Below, one piece after another: positions 1 through 10,800 of a DNA stretch of 64,000 bases. The stretch comes from Hyaloraphidium curvatum. Lineage: Eukaryota; Monoblepharomycota; Hyaloraphidiomycetes; Hyaloraphidiales; Hyaloraphidiaceae. The stretch lies in the NCBI GenBank assembly GCA_025558095.1, contig JAIVFI010000002.1:620001-684000 (forward strand), read 5' to 3'. Below the pieces are notes generated by a model. The model saw only the letters and a program-made list of their open reading frames with translations. It searched no databases and had not been told where the DNA came from. Each line of letters starts with the position of its first letter. Positions within the stretch are counted from its first letter, which is position 1. A program made the translations under genes and the position numbers.

Positions 1-853
1 CCGTCCACGAACACGTCGCGGTGCCTAGAGCACTCATCCGGGCAATGATTGGAACTTTTTGCGTGGCCGACAAGCGCAGGGCTCGAAGCTGGAGCTCTTG
101 GCGCGAAGTCAAGCCTTCGGAACAGGTACACGTATCCCTGTCACAACGCTCCCAGTGTGTGCCTACGTGTTCTGTTAGGATCTCCAGCATTCGCGATGGG
201 CGCAGGACTTGTCTGCGCGGGTCTACGGCTCTGCATCCGGAGCGATGGCTCGTCGCCCCATTCTGGGTGCACACCATGCCCTTCGCTCCCAACCTGGGCT
301 CCAACGGCCAAACGTCGTTTCTGGCATAGCGTAAGCAGCTCATTAAGCACACTGGTGGGCTTGAAGATCGTCCTGTCCCGAAAGCAGATAAGTGATAGCG
401 GGATGTCAACCGGACGTCAAGACCATAGGTCCGCCGTTTCGCTCCGAAACGGCCCTTCAGCCATTCTATTCCATTCGGTCTCCATGGGTGGCCATTGCTG
501 CGCCAGTGCTGCGCCAGTAGCTGTTTTTAACTCGACTTTGTACCAGAATAGAAGCTGTGGCTTACTTTCGGTGTCCCATCTCCTACGTTCGAACGATGTA
601 GTCCTCCATGGGGTTTAGCGTCCTACGCGCGACATTTGAAGGCTCGAGACCGGATCTGCGAAGTTCATGGTAGAGGGGAGTGCTAACACCTTGACTGTAT
701 GACCCTATGACCCAAGGTGGCAGGCTGCCGGCCCTGATTTCTTGCACGCATATCGTCCCAATGTCCTTCAACGCATCGATGCCTATCTTGAAGTTCATCA
801 ATCTGGCCCGCTTAACCTATCAACTACCGCCTTCTCCGCCTTTCCCTTGTCTT

Positions 854-1232
854 TTATGGCACATAATATATTGAGCCGAGTACGCGCGTCAGCAGTCTCA
901 AAAATGGGGCGGATAATTCTACGTCTGCACCCTGCCGTTCCATATCTTTCCGCATGCCCGCGATAGGGTTCCCTGTCCAGAAGAGGTCGAGATCCGACCA
1001 AAGCACGTTGTAGCCCAACTCCAGAGCGCGAAGAACCTTTGTGACTTCAACTTGACCTTGTGGCGGACCGATGCTGGGAGCATTCGGGGCCTTCCCCAAA
1101 CAAAACATGGCAAAAAGGGTGTTTCGTCGAACATGAACATCTTGAGCCATACTGCTCGCAAATGAACCTCAACATTAGGCCTGCTGGTGTTCGCCTCACA
1201 GGGGAGCACATTCCAAACATTGTTTCGCGCAC
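854..1232 (-). pseudogene. glycosyltransferase fragment (Nucleotid_trans, PF03407-like)
   Basis: A minus-strand reading around 854-1150 contains the stretch LGYNVLWSDLDLFWTGNPI, which matches the DxD core of the nucleotide-diphospho-sugar transferase family PF03407 (hydrophobic strand, D-x-D, W). Residues typical of the preceding part of the fold lie in other minus-strand frames up to about 1232, so the reading is broken by indels. Only about 120 residues are recognisable against a usual 200-250. It looks like a dead relative of the second domain of the glycosyltransferase at 6187-8973. The family call rests on the DxD region alone; I cannot define the original ends. Confidence 0.5.
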
Positions 1233-1539
1233 AACAGTGAGGTTATCCTCGCTAGGTCAGCAAGGGTTATTCCAGCATTAGTTCATTCTTTCTCGCGGAA
1301 AAACGCTCGTGCTCGATAGGCGGAGCTTCCGGTTGGGGAACGACGCATTCCAGTAAAGCTCGGGGTCCGCCCAGAGGTCCTCGACAGAGATTGCGGGACT
1401 GCGATACCAGTCAACTCGACGGCTGTTTGCTCCCGCCTCATGGCCATGGTGCCATGGTGCCATATTCATGCACGCGCTTGGCCGCAAAGCGGAGTCCCCG
1501 AGGAACCGTCTCGACTTTGCGCGACTGCACAGATACAGG

Positions 1540-2087
1540 TTTCACGCAGAGGGAACGGTCAACCCCGACGTACGGCCATCGGAATAAGGTAGCACTGCTT
1601 CATCGGGCTCTGTGGCTCTATCCTGATGTCGAGTAGTTCTTCATGAGCGACATTGACTCCATCGTTTTGCATCCCCATGTACTGATCCCGGTGGCCCACC
1701 CAAGACACGGGACGAGGTTGTTTCGAACATCAGCCTTCTTCGGTGGAGCGGTAAGAGCCAAGTGGATCCAAGCCCAAACCGCCTTGAGGTACCTTCTGAA
1801 CCAATTGCAAACCGAAGACGCGGCAAGATCTACTGGGAGAGCCAGGCTTTCAACTCTCCGGACATGTGTATTGGGAAACGCTCGATATCGGCCCCAACTT
1901 TCTGACGGATACTTTTGTCAATTTCATCAGGAAAGCAAAGGACAATTTTCGGGCGATCGGGGAGTTTTCAGATGCACAGGATCTTGTTTGCCCGCCTAGA
2001 GTGACTAGAGTCACGATCCCGTCAAGGTTTTACTTCGGGAGCTGGAGGGAAACATTCTCCGCGCAAACACCTTGCCTCGGATAAAGA
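1540..2087 (+). pseudogene. GT-A glycosyltransferase fragment with in-frame stop
   Basis: On the plus strand the reading ALWLYPDVE-stop-FFMSDIDSIVLHPHV spans an in-frame TAG at about 1634-1636. The pattern (helix ending LYPDVE, then FF.SDIDSIV with a D-x-D) is what GMA12/MNN10-like and related GT-A glycosyltransferases show around the metal-binding site. A further coherent stretch (MYWETLDIGPNFLTDTFVNF) follows at 1866-2084 in another frame. The stop codon plus frame change indicate a pseudogene. Family assignment is by motif only and could be another GT-A fold family. Confidence 0.4.
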
Positions 2088-2206
2088 AGGGCACGCCGGT
2101 TTTCCTGCCACCTCTAAGAAAGTCGAATTGCCCTCATCATGCGGGTCGTCGTCTTTATGCCAGCGTTCCTGCCACGCAGTAAGCCGCTGTTCAGTCAACG
2201 GACGCG

Positions 2207-2345
2207 TGTGACGGGCCGGGTCCAAACCTGGATCAAAGCCGGGCCTACCCGCTCACGCCGCCCACTGGTTTACAATCACGGTCTTGGAAGGCCCGAAGTA
2301 GAGTTAAATGTAGCTGGGGTTTGACTAAGCGAAGGTTGTTGTGTG
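2207..2345 (-). repeat. degenerate family-E LTR remnant
   Basis: Read on the minus strand, this segment matches the 3' part of the two family-E LTRs (27949-28414 and 43734-44200). Shared words are a GTCAAACCC block, a TCTAC-TCGGGCCTT block and the end CCCGGCCCGTCACA. It ends in CACA at 2207 at the same place as the other two. No coding region follows, so it is probably an old solo LTR or fragment. The 5' half, expected up to about 2.6 kb, is not recognisable. Confidence 0.6.
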
Positions 2346-2558
2346 AGCAAGAGTTTCTTCTTGCCCGCAAGAAGCAAGGGTCGGAACGCGTCCGTCTGCT
2401 CCTCGCGGCCCGGTTCAACCCACAAAGCGCTTCCGTCGTCACCCACGGTTTTGCAATTGAGCTCTATTGGTTTTCCGTGGCGCGTTCGACCCCGACATTT
2501 TCCTCGGCTCGTAATCAGATAAGTTTCTAGACGGCGGTGGAGTTTCAAGGGGCCTGTC

Positions 2559-3566
2559 CTAAATGCCGCACAGAACCCCAGTGAACTGTTGAAATCTGTG
2601 TTGAAGGAGGTCCCAGTCCTTCCGCCTCTCCCTGCGTATCTCATCAAAGCGAGGGTTAACGTATATCTCATTTGCCAATGCACCAGGTGTCTTCCTGTAC
2701 TCAGGAAAACGCTTCTCAAACCCAGCTGCATTTAGCATCCTTGCGATTGCCGCATCCTTTTCTGGCTGATTCCCATCGGCTTCAACGATGACCACTCGTA
2801 TGTTCGTTACAGTGAAGTCAATAGTTCGAACTATCATGAGTTCCCCCCCTTCGACATCCAGTGAAAAAAGGTCGATGTCAAGGATACCGGTCATTTCCAG
2901 AATTGATTGCATGGGCATGCATCCAACAGAAACTGTGGTTCTCCTCGCCGGATCTGGATGCCACACGTCCAAAAACTTTGACGAGCTGTAGCCTTCTTCC
3001 AGTGCTGTCGCAACTGCAGACCCAGAGCTTCGATTTAAAAACTTGATTGACGCCTTCTGGCCATCCCAAAACGGGGACAAACCACAGATGCTCATGGCGA
3101 AGTAGCGTGAACGAGGCCTTCCACTTTTCTTTGCTTCGTACGCTAGATTACTATTTGGAAATGCGTCAAAGAGCAGACCTCGCCAATTCAGATAATGCTC
3201 ATAGAAGCGGGTGTTCGAAAATCCAAAGCCATCTACTGCGCCAATCTCAAGGAAGGTGCCCTCATAGTCAGCGGGTAGTGTTTTCGAGAAAAGATTGTCC
3301 CAGAGGAAGATATCTTCTTTTCCTTGAGACGAGAGAGTCTTGTAAGGTCCTGGAAGAGGTGGAGAGCGGCACTGATACAGCTGCGGAAATGCAAACGGCG
3401 CCGCCGTATACTGAAGTTTTAGGAAGCTGTCCTTTGAAGGAGCAGGTGTTACGCCACTACTAAAGTAGAGCACCAGAATAAAGGCAAAGGTAACCGTGCA
3501 CACAGTGGACGTGTAGATGGGATTTTTTGTAGGTTGCAGAGCGCCGGAGCAACGAGAGAGGCTCAT
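2559..3566 (-). CDS. FkbM-family methyltransferase, single-pass membrane protein
   Basis: The gene encodes about 335 residues from the ATG at 3566. An upstream in-frame ATG at 3674 would give 371 residues but would place 36 polar residues before the membrane anchor, so I prefer the shorter form. A hydrophobic segment (VTFAFILVLYF) near residues 24-36 looks like a type II signal anchor. The lumenal part has the FkbM methyltransferase signature: the AdoMet-binding motif FLEIGAVDGFGFSNT and the later DIDLFSLDVEGGEL strand, followed by VVIVEADG. Proteins of this family O-methylate sugars or related acceptors. The acceptor is unknown here, but the neighbours are also glycan enzymes. No intron is needed and the frame is intact. 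Confidence 0.8.
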   Translation of the reverse strand: MSLSRCSGALQPTKNPIYTSTVCTVTFAFILVLYFSSGVTPAPSKDSFLKLQYTAAPFAFPQLYQCRSPPLPGPYKTLSSQGKEDIFLWDNLFSKTLPADYEGTFLEIGAVDGFGFSNTRFYEHYLNWRGLLFDAFPNSNLAYEAKKSGRPRSRYFAMSICGLSPFWDGQKASIKFLNRSSGSAVATALEEGYSSSKFLDVWHPDPARRTTVSVGCMPMQSILEMTGILDIDLFSLDVEGGELMIVRTIDFTVTNIRVVIVEADGNQPEKDAAIARMLNAAGFEKRFPEYRKTPGALANEIYVNPRFDEIRRERRKDWDLLQHRFQQFTGVLCGI

Positions 3567-3683
3567 AGACTCGCCAGCAACTTTTCTCGGGCCGGCGGTG
3601 TGGTTTTCGCAGAGCGGTAGGGCGCAAGTTTCTGATTGATGTACGCGCGCGGCGTCGTCGGAAAACCCCGGCAAAACATTCCC

Positions 3684-3725
3684 GACATTCTCGACATTTC
3701 GAACGTCCGGAATGTCGCGAATGTC
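3684..3725. repeat. 42-bp imperfect palindrome upstream of the FkbM gene
   Basis: The two 21-nt arms pair at 18 of 21 positions. Each arm holds two copies of a CGACATTC-like word about 10 bp apart. It lies 118 bp upstream of the preferred FkbM start (3566), where a promoter or operator-like site would be. Its function is unknown. Confidence 0.6.
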
Positions 3726-5169
3726 AAGAACGACAAAACCGTGATAGAGGAGATCTCGTCAAGTCGATGATGTCAGAGGATCCTTGCGAAGTTTGTTTCC
3801 GATGGGCTGTCATGGATGCCTTGAACAAGCAAGAGCGGCCTGACTGGCTCTGAGGTCCTCCAGAGCGAAGTAGAGGTGTCGACCTTGCTCGCTTCCGGTG
3901 CTCTTTTTGAACTGCTGGATTCCTAACAGGCCTTGACCTTACGTCGTCCCATGAACAACAACAGTTCGCGGGGATCCTGAGCTCGCACTCCCCAAGGATG
4001 CCGAACTTGACTTCTAAGTTCGAATCGCAATCAAGAATGAGTACCAACATCCGATATAGTGTAAAGCAAGAGGGCGGAGGAGGAGGTAATCAAACTATCA
4101 GATAACGGCACTATTATGGCAAAGGGCTCACCCGTCGTCTTCGTGCACAGCATTTAGTGGATTAAATTCCAGGCGGTTTTGTTTATGGTTCACCGCGCCC
4201 TGCAGTTGGTAAGGCATGGCGCGAAGGCGACAATGTAGACAAGTACGGCAGATCCAGCCTTGAACCTCCAGCCATCTTCTCGAAGTGTTGGGTGACCCCT
4301 GGGTGGCTTATAAACGCCGATCGCCGATCGACAGAGCTGTTGCTGGACTTGTGATTAGGGGGGTGGCTTTTTTTTTCGCAGACCCTCCGTTGATTTTGCA
4401 GGCCAAGGTATCTCTCTTGGACATTGGGCCTCGAACAAGCACGAGTGGCGAGGCCGCCTAGCTGATTACACGCTAGACCAGCTTGCACGCTTTCCGGGTA
4501 GGAAGGTTGAACTAATCTCCGAGCAGGAATTCATGCACGATGTGAGGGCACGCAATAGCTGTACGGTGGGCCAAAGCAGTGATGTTACGTGAATGCGACT
4601 TCTTGTGCACGAGATCTACCTAGTGCCATTCCCCTACACCCTTTATGGGCGTACACTTTTTTGTCGTCGTAGCCTTGTTGTTGCAGTCCGGAGACCCTCA
4701 ACTAAATCCGCACGAGATAAAAAATGGCAGCTATCTTGCATTTGCTGTTCATGCAGAGCTGATGGCCGGTTGTGACAGGACCAGTACGGGGAGCGACTGG
4801 GGCTTTTTATCTTAGGCAACCCATCCCATCTGATGTCGCTATCCTCGACGCTCGAGAAAGAAATCCTAACCAAATTGGACAGACCATCGGATGGTCGCAC
4901 AGCTGCACATTTAAAGGACCATGTCTCAAAGCAAAAGACTCGACGTCGCATTTCCTCGCCTCAGCTCAAGTACAGTCGACACGGACGGCAATTACGGAAC
5001 GCCCAGGGTTACTTTCAGATCCTCAAAATGTGCCTGAGTGTGTAGCAAGTTCAGCCTGCTGTACATATAGGCTCATCTGCGAGGAGAGGCCACTTCTCAC
5101 ACATGCTGCGAGTTTTGTTCTTGAATACAATCCAGCTAAAGTGAGCGGCTTTCTCATTTACTGAAGGCT
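3726..5169. other. no recognisable gene
   Basis: Only short open frames without family motifs, coherent composition or homology to neighbouring genes are seen on either strand. A T9 run lies near 4370. I cannot support any gene here. Confidence 0.4.
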
Positions 5170-5800
5170 CCTTCGGAGGTAGACAGAAATGGAGCGGGGA
5201 AGACTTGACTCGGAGATCGTTGTCCAGCAGACTACATCAATCCCATTTGAGTGGGTGGTGTACCACTTCTGTGCGATAGATCAAGACATCGTGAAGTTGC
5301 AGGGCGCCGTAAAATGTAGCATAGTCTGGTTGTCCACGAACGAAGCAGGCGCGCGGCCCGTCGCCTTCCGTTGGGAGACCGTGGCACGTGTCCGGCGAAT
5401 GATTTTCCCGGCATCACCGGCGACGTGAAGGCGACGGCCCCCTGCCCGCAGGCAAGATGATCGCGGGACCGCTAGGCGCTGTCCTATGTTACTCTCTTGC
5501 CCGGCGCCGGTGCCGACGACTGAAACCCATCTGGCCAGCGTTTCTGCGGGGCGTCACCCTTTCCTTCCGATCCAATGGCATGCATCAATTCCGTTCTCCG
5601 TGTAAATTGATCTGTGCACAAGTGCAGACGACACGTTTACAAGTCGAAAGTGGAAATCATACAAAGGCACATCCGCGATAGATGGGCTGTTCTAGTACCC
5701 TTATGTCCGCTGCCTCCGTGACCAAAGAATCGATATCGGCCGCATTAGTCGCATTGAAATTGACACCTCTCTCAATGCTTTCAATGCTGAGAATGAGGTA
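5170..5800 (-). pseudogene. partial duplicate of the 6187-8973 glycosyltransferase gene
   Basis: Two blocks match the intact gene next door. Positions 5175-5360 resemble parts of 7385-7810 with an internal deletion. Positions 5565-5785 closely match 6200-6415, which encodes the C-terminus; both read GVNFNAT(N) then DIDSLVTE on the minus strand. Intervening sequence and frame are lost. This is a decayed tandem paralogue lying directly downstream of the functional copy. Confidence 0.75.
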
Positions 5801-6186
5801 GTTCACTGAAACCGCGCGCAATGTGGCATATGCGATAGTGGGCGAAAGTTTTGCGAGACTGGCTCGAAGTATGGAAACTCCAGACCCGCAGAGTTGAGCT
5901 GCGATGGGGTCGGATTGGGGCGGGACTGGCGGACGGAGGACCTCCAATGACCTCAGCTTATTATCGCTTCGGACGTTATTGTAGTGTACGCTTAACGAGA
6001 GACACCGTTCGGCACCAGCCAGATGCTGCAGACTTGCGTTGATCATCCGAAAAGCCCTCACAGGAACAAAGTGGTAGTGATGTTTTGGCCCAGGGCTAGC
6101 GGGTGCAGGGGACCGGAGGGACTACAGTTTAGATGACGCGGAATCATTGTCAATTCTATACACTCTTGCTTTCACTCGAGGCCTCC

Positions 6187-8973
6187 TCATGTCACTTTAC
6201 GTCCGATCCAATGGCACCCATCAATTCCATTTTCCATGTAGATCGACCTGCGCGCCAGTGCAAGTGAGACATCCACAAGTCGGAAGTGGAAATCGAACAA
6301 AGGCACGTCGTTCATTGGTGGGGTGTTTTTCACTAGTACCCTTAAATCCGCTTCCTCCGTGACCAAAGAATCGATATCGACCGGATTGGTTGCATTAAAA
6401 TTGACCCCTTTCTCCCTGAAGTTCGTTATCAACGCCAACCCTTTGGGGTGATTTGTATACAAGCCATACAAGCCCATTTCGTAAGCAAAGCGAATGAAGT
6501 AGGGAGTCCACAGCTGTCCAGGTCTCTCCAATGTCCATTTGTTGGACAGAAGAGTAGGAACACAGGGAATGAATGTGACATTGCTTGTCAGCTTGCCATC
6601 CAACCAAGACAAGAACGAGTTCCAGACACTTCCTATCATGACAGGGGCCCAGCTCGAAACCAACTGATACCTGTAGAAAACAGTGCCAGCCGGGAGCAAT
6701 TCCGCAGGCTTTCGGCCGTAGCGTACTTGTTTCGTTTCGCCAAGAATGGTGTGTTGCCTTTGAAGCATGATCCCAAAGAGGCTGGGATCATAGTTGCTGT
6801 CGTTCACGTAGAAGTGCTCTACTGCTGAAGTGATGAACTTGAACGCGTACTTCGAAACAACTATGTCGTCTTCTAGAATGAGTAGAAGCTCATGAACCGC
6901 GGCCGGAATTGACAACCACTGTTGCACAATGCCCTTGTGAGCTTTTTGATCTATCACCTGGTAGGATCCAAGCTTCCAAACAAAGGACTTCAGAAACGCA
7001 ATAGTGGCATTCCTTGCTCTCAGCTGCTCAATGTCCGCCCTGTCTGCTGCATCGACAGAGACATCAAGAGACACTTTGAGATCCCCAAAATCAGCGTCAA
7101 GAAGGGACTGTAACAATCGCTGCAACGAACTAAGCCTACTCTGCGTGAGCACACGTATGCGAAGAGTCCACTTCTCACGGATACTGGCAGGGAGAGATGG
7201 GTGCTCCGGTCCCCTTAAACAGGACTGTTTTTCGCTGTCCCATAACATTAACCCGTTATCTTTGAACCGACTTGTTTTGTTCCCGATTCCGACAATCCAG
7301 TTGTTGTGTATGGCCCACGGCACCACGCCAGTCAGTTGAGGTCTCCGGTCCGTAAAATATGCTTCTCCATCAACAAAAAGTTCCTCGGGAAGGAGACAGA
7401 AATTGAGCTGTGGGAACTTCACTCGGAGATCGTTGATGCACTCCTGCTCTGTGTACTTTGAAGCTTCGTACCTCTTGCCAACATGAGCCCGCAAAAACGC
7501 CATGTTCTGCCGCTGACAGTACAGAACCCGGGTCCAATATGTGACGGCATCCTCACTATGCCTAACGACCACAAAGCCGCCAGTCATTTTCGTCTTCTTG
7601 TGTGGCATGCCAATTACATCACAGGATGTGTTGAACAACTCTGGAACTGAGTTCGTCCAGATTATATCGACGTCGGCTGTTCCCACAGTCAACCCCATTT
7701 GAAGCAGCTGCTGTACCACTTCTGTGCGATAAGTCATGACAATCTGAAATTGCAGGGAACCGTAATCTGAAGCACCGGAATCCAAAGTAGTCTGATTGCC
7801 CACAAAGGCAGTAGGCTGGCCAGCACTGCGCAAAATGTTGAGCGAATTTTCATCCACAGCAAGGAAGACGTAGTTATCAAAGCCCGAAGTTTTGGCCCAA
7901 CAAGCCCAGTTGAGAGCCAAGTTTGCATACCCAGCGGTCACAGTGAGCATCAACAACAATCGAGTTTTAGGATGTGCTCGGCGGTAAGCCAAGACTTTCA
8001 GCTCATCGTTCTGCTTTTGAAATTGAATTCGGCAATCAGGGCACACCCCACGAACAACGATAGGGGCGTTGTCGATGCGCCCAACCAAATAGGCCTCTGC
8101 GTATCTCCGTTTGACCACATCGTCGTTGTAGTCCGCTCCGAATCGTCGCTTGTGCTGATCATCTTCTTTTCGGGGAAGTCCCTGATGAACTGCAAGAACG
8201 GATTCACTCGCGTCCACGACTGTGACAGACTCCTTCCCAAGAAACTCCAGCAACAGCGCGTTGTCCCAACGCCATCTACCGATCAGGAAATCAGGAAAGT
8301 TATTCGGTAGGCTTTTGACGTCAAAAAGAAAATAATCGATACCAAATGGCGAGTGTGGAGATTCCTCTGTCTTCTGAACAAGTCTTAAAGCCTCCGACAC
8401 GTCCAATCGCCGAGGCTTTTGCCCATCGTCTACATCGTGGCGGCGTCCCACCATGACGAAATCGTGACCGAAGCGCTTCCTTAGCTCGGCCAAAGTGGAA
8501 GAGAGGCCGGACGCAATGATAACGTCGCTGTTTAGGAACATCATGAACTCGTTTGGTCGGGCATGTTGCGCTGCTGTCGCCATGATGCAAGATATGGTCG
8601 GAAGGCTGTACGTAGGATGCTGACATGACGCAACAGTACAAATGACGTCGCCGAGGGATGTGAACGAAGGAGAACAATGCTCCGACTGCTCCACTAGGGC
8701 AAGTACACGAACAGAGAGCGAGTCGGATTTGGTGTTCAGCCAGCTTCGAAGGGCATTCTCTTCTCTCGCAAGCGAAAGATCAGACCCCTTGTCATGCTTG
8801 AGCCCAAGGAGTGAAGATACCACTAGCACTGAATCTCCACTGTCCGCGGTGCGGTTCGAACAATCCCTTCCAATGCCGAGAAGTCCCGGTGCTGCCATCT
8901 TCCCCATTAAGAACAAGGAAGCGAACAGAGACAAAGATGTAAGTGTTCTTCGGCGGAATCTCCAACTTCTCAT
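6187..8973 (-). CDS. large membrane-anchored multi-domain glycosyltransferase
   Basis: From the ATG at 8973 the protein has 928 residues; the open frame continues upstream to 9327 but would overlap the divergent gene at 9108, so the shorter start is preferred. Residues 10-26 form a hydrophobic signal anchor after a basic RRR stretch, as in Golgi type II enzymes. Three enzyme-like blocks follow. The first has MMFLNSDV (residues 143-151) and WRWDNALL. The second has the PF03407-like core GLTVGTADVDIIWTNS, with DVD at 434-436, then MTGGFVVV. The third has LLLILEDDIVVSKY, with EDD at 701-703, preceded by a GT2-like strand LRIRVLTQSRLSSLQRLL. Several N-x-S/T sites are present. Such fusions build extracellular or surface polysaccharides; donor and acceptor are unknown. 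A decayed partial copy lies at 5170-5800. Confidence 0.8.
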   Translation of the reverse strand: MRSWRFRRRTLTSLSLFASLFLMGKMAAPGLLGIGRDCSNRTADSGDSVLVVSSLLGLKHDKGSDLSLAREENALRSWLNTKSDSLSVRVLALVEQSEHCSPSFTSLGDVICTVASCQHPTYSLPTISCIMATAAQHARPNEFMMFLNSDVIIASGLSSTLAELRKRFGHDFVMVGRRHDVDDGQKPRRLDVSEALRLVQKTEESPHSPFGIDYFLFDVKSLPNNFPDFLIGRWRWDNALLLEFLGKESVTVVDASESVLAVHQGLPRKEDDQHKRRFGADYNDDVVKRRYAEAYLVGRIDNAPIVVRGVCPDCRIQFQKQNDELKVLAYRRAHPKTRLLLMLTVTAGYANLALNWACWAKTSGFDNYVFLAVDENSLNILRSAGQPTAFVGNQTTLDSGASDYGSLQFQIVMTYRTEVVQQLLQMGLTVGTADVDIIWTNSVPELFNTSCDVIGMPHKKTKMTGGFVVVRHSEDAVTYWTRVLYCQRQNMAFLRAHVGKRYEASKYTEQECINDLRVKFPQLNFCLLPEELFVDGEAYFTDRRPQLTGVVPWAIHNNWIVGIGNKTSRFKDNGLMLWDSEKQSCLRGPEHPSLPASIREKWTLRIRVLTQSRLSSLQRLLQSLLDADFGDLKVSLDVSVDAADRADIEQLRARNATIAFLKSFVWKLGSYQVIDQKAHKGIVQQWLSIPAAVHELLLILEDDIVVSKYAFKFITSAVEHFYVNDSNYDPSLFGIMLQRQHTILGETKQVRYGRKPAELLPAGTVFYRYQLVSSWAPVMIGSVWNSFLSWLDGKLTSNVTFIPCVPTLLSNKWTLERPGQLWTPYFIRFAYEMGLYGLYTNHPKGLALITNFREKGVNFNATNPVDIDSLVTEEADLRVLVKNTPPMNDVPLFDFHFRLVDVSLALARRSIYMENGIDGCHWIGRKVT

Positions 8974-9107
8974 CTTGGGTGAAGATGAACTGAAAATGGA
9001 AAGGGAGTGGCTGCAAACAAGGCCAATGATTTGAAATACACATAACGCGTCCAGCGACTGCGACCTCATCAGGACAATTATCAGCCGGGTGCAATAACAG
9101 TACGGAC

Positions 9108-9953
9108 ATGAAAATGCGCCGCCAAAGCCTGGGGTGCGGTGCTGGTACCATCTTCCTTGCCCTATTGGCCGGGTTCTCCTTGTACCGTGTGAATATTGGA
9201 CACGACATTGGCAGGAGTTGTGATTGGGCTGTCGACCCTGAGTCTGAAGAATGCAAGAACAGCAGTCGTTCAGCATTGCGAGAGCTTGGGGAGAAAGTAC
9301 TGCAGGGAGGTTCAAAGACTTGTGCACTCGCCTCCTTCGGCCAAGGCTTCGGGCACCACAAGTTATGCACGATCAAATCCTTCAGAGATTGCATTTTCTA
9401 CTCTTTTGGGATCAGCTACGACTATAGCTTTGACAGCGCACTCGGAGACAAGGGCTGCCGTGGATTCGGTCTGGATCCGACTGTTGTGCACAGAAGCACG
9501 TTGCACAGGAACGTAATGTTCATCCAAATGGGCGCCAAAATGCTCACAACCGACGAGCAAACGGCGCGTTGGCATATCACATCCGTCCCTGGTCTGCGGC
9601 AGTTCTTGGGCCACACCAATGTGACCGTCTTGAAAATGGATTGCGAAGGCTGCGAATATTCGTTGGCACGAGACGTTGCTATGGAAGACCCGCATTTCTT
9701 CCAAAGGGTAGGCCAGTTTGCGCTGGAGATACATACAGGAAAGGCATGGGCCAGATCGGATAGGCATGTTCACTATCTTGGATTGTTGTTCGCGCAACTT
9801 CAGGCAGCGAACCTGGAGTTGCAACATGCAGTTATTGTCCGATGTGGCCCCAGCCGGGAGGCAGAGGGATGCATAAAGAAGCTGAATGACTCTGGTTACC
9901 CTTGTCAGCCAATGTGCCATAATCTTCTTTTTGCACGGCCGGACCTGTGGTGA
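9108..9953 (+). CDS. METTL24-like / Methyltransf_22 membrane-anchored methyltransferase
   Basis: This 281-residue protein starts with a short basic head and a hydrophobic anchor (residues 10-26). The body carries the hallmarks of the Methyltransf_22/FkbM-like group: FYSFGISYDYSFD at 97-109, GCRGFGLDPT at 116-125 and VLKMDCEGCEYS at 174-185, where the acidic residues should contact AdoMet and the fold core. It is transcribed divergently from the large glycosyltransferase, with only about 135 bp between the two starts, so the two genes probably share a promoter region. The frame is intact and needs no intron. The substrate is not deducible, but sugar or glycan methylation fits the neighbourhood. 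Confidence 0.75.
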   Translation: MKMRRQSLGCGAGTIFLALLAGFSLYRVNIGHDIGRSCDWAVDPESEECKNSSRSALRELGEKVLQGGSKTCALASFGQGFGHHKLCTIKSFRDCIFYSFGISYDYSFDSALGDKGCRGFGLDPTVVHRSTLHRNVMFIQMGAKMLTTDEQTARWHITSVPGLRQFLGHTNVTVLKMDCEGCEYSLARDVAMEDPHFFQRVGQFALEIHTGKAWARSDRHVHYLGLLFAQLQAANLELQHAVIVRCGPSREAEGCIKKLNDSGYPCQPMCHNLLFARPDLW

Positions 9954-10800
9954 TAGCCGTGACAGCAAACGTAGATCTCGGACTCGGATTCCTCTTGAAA
10001 CTTATTGTAAGCAGAGTCGCTTTGGGACCAGACGATATGCTAGCCAGGGGTTGCACGAGCTCGCTTCACTTTTGAAAGACGAGGCCAGGTGCGCTCGTCG
10101 CACTCGTAGCGATTGCGCTCCGTAAATGTTCTTATGCCTGACCGGGCATATTCCGCTCGATCCGCGGCTCCGTACTTCGCACGCCAAACTTCCTAATCCA
10201 ATCATAGCCCCTTTCGATCCGCCCTCGGTCGAGAGCCTGTTCTATGGGAAAACCATCTTTGAGCTCGACGCGGGACTTTTGTCGGAGGAGGACTGGTCTG
10301 GCCAGTCCTAGAGATTTGCTCTCGCAGAGGTCCGTCGCGTAGGATTTTCGCCTAATGGGGCAGCCCAGACCCTTCCACGACACTGTTTCGAAACCTGCAG
10401 TTCTCGGCCGACTCCGAAACACTGGCTGTCACACAAGGCGGTTGTTCGGAGCGGTCGAGCTCCCCAGAGCCTCTCGGCCTCACGATCGTCGAGGAGGCCC
10501 CTGGCCAGATCAGCTTGTTTTCAGCACTTGGTCTGGCCAGACGTTCTAGCCATGGTGCAAAAAGACACGTGGAAAGGATCTGGCCAGCAACTTGGTCGAA
10601 TTGCCCAGCACTGACTGGCAGCTGGGGTAAATCGCGCATGCATCGGCCCTATAACACGTCCGGCAAGTCCCACGCGGCTGCGCCACGCCCGTCTGGCTTT
10701 GGGTTGCTCACGCACGGCAAGTCCTGGGAAGCAAGAACCTAACAGGGCTGCCTTATTGTCAGACGCAATATCGCGTGGGGGCGGGGTAGCCCACTTTCGT
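9954..10800. other. intergenic region with repeated TCTGGCCAG words
   Basis: No gene is supported. The word TCTGGCCAG or a close variant recurs at about 10293, 10500, 10533 and 10577. The copy at 10535-10546 is a perfect palindrome (GTCTGGCCAGAC), and the copy near 10290-10308 sits in an inverted repeat. The stretch separates the tail of the methyltransferase gene from the tail of the next glycosyltransferase gene. Confidence 0.4.

Noticed and set aside
3724-5164. Several 60-130 codon frames between the FkbM gene and the glycosyltransferase pseudogene
   Set aside because: No motif, no similarity to neighbours, random-looking composition.
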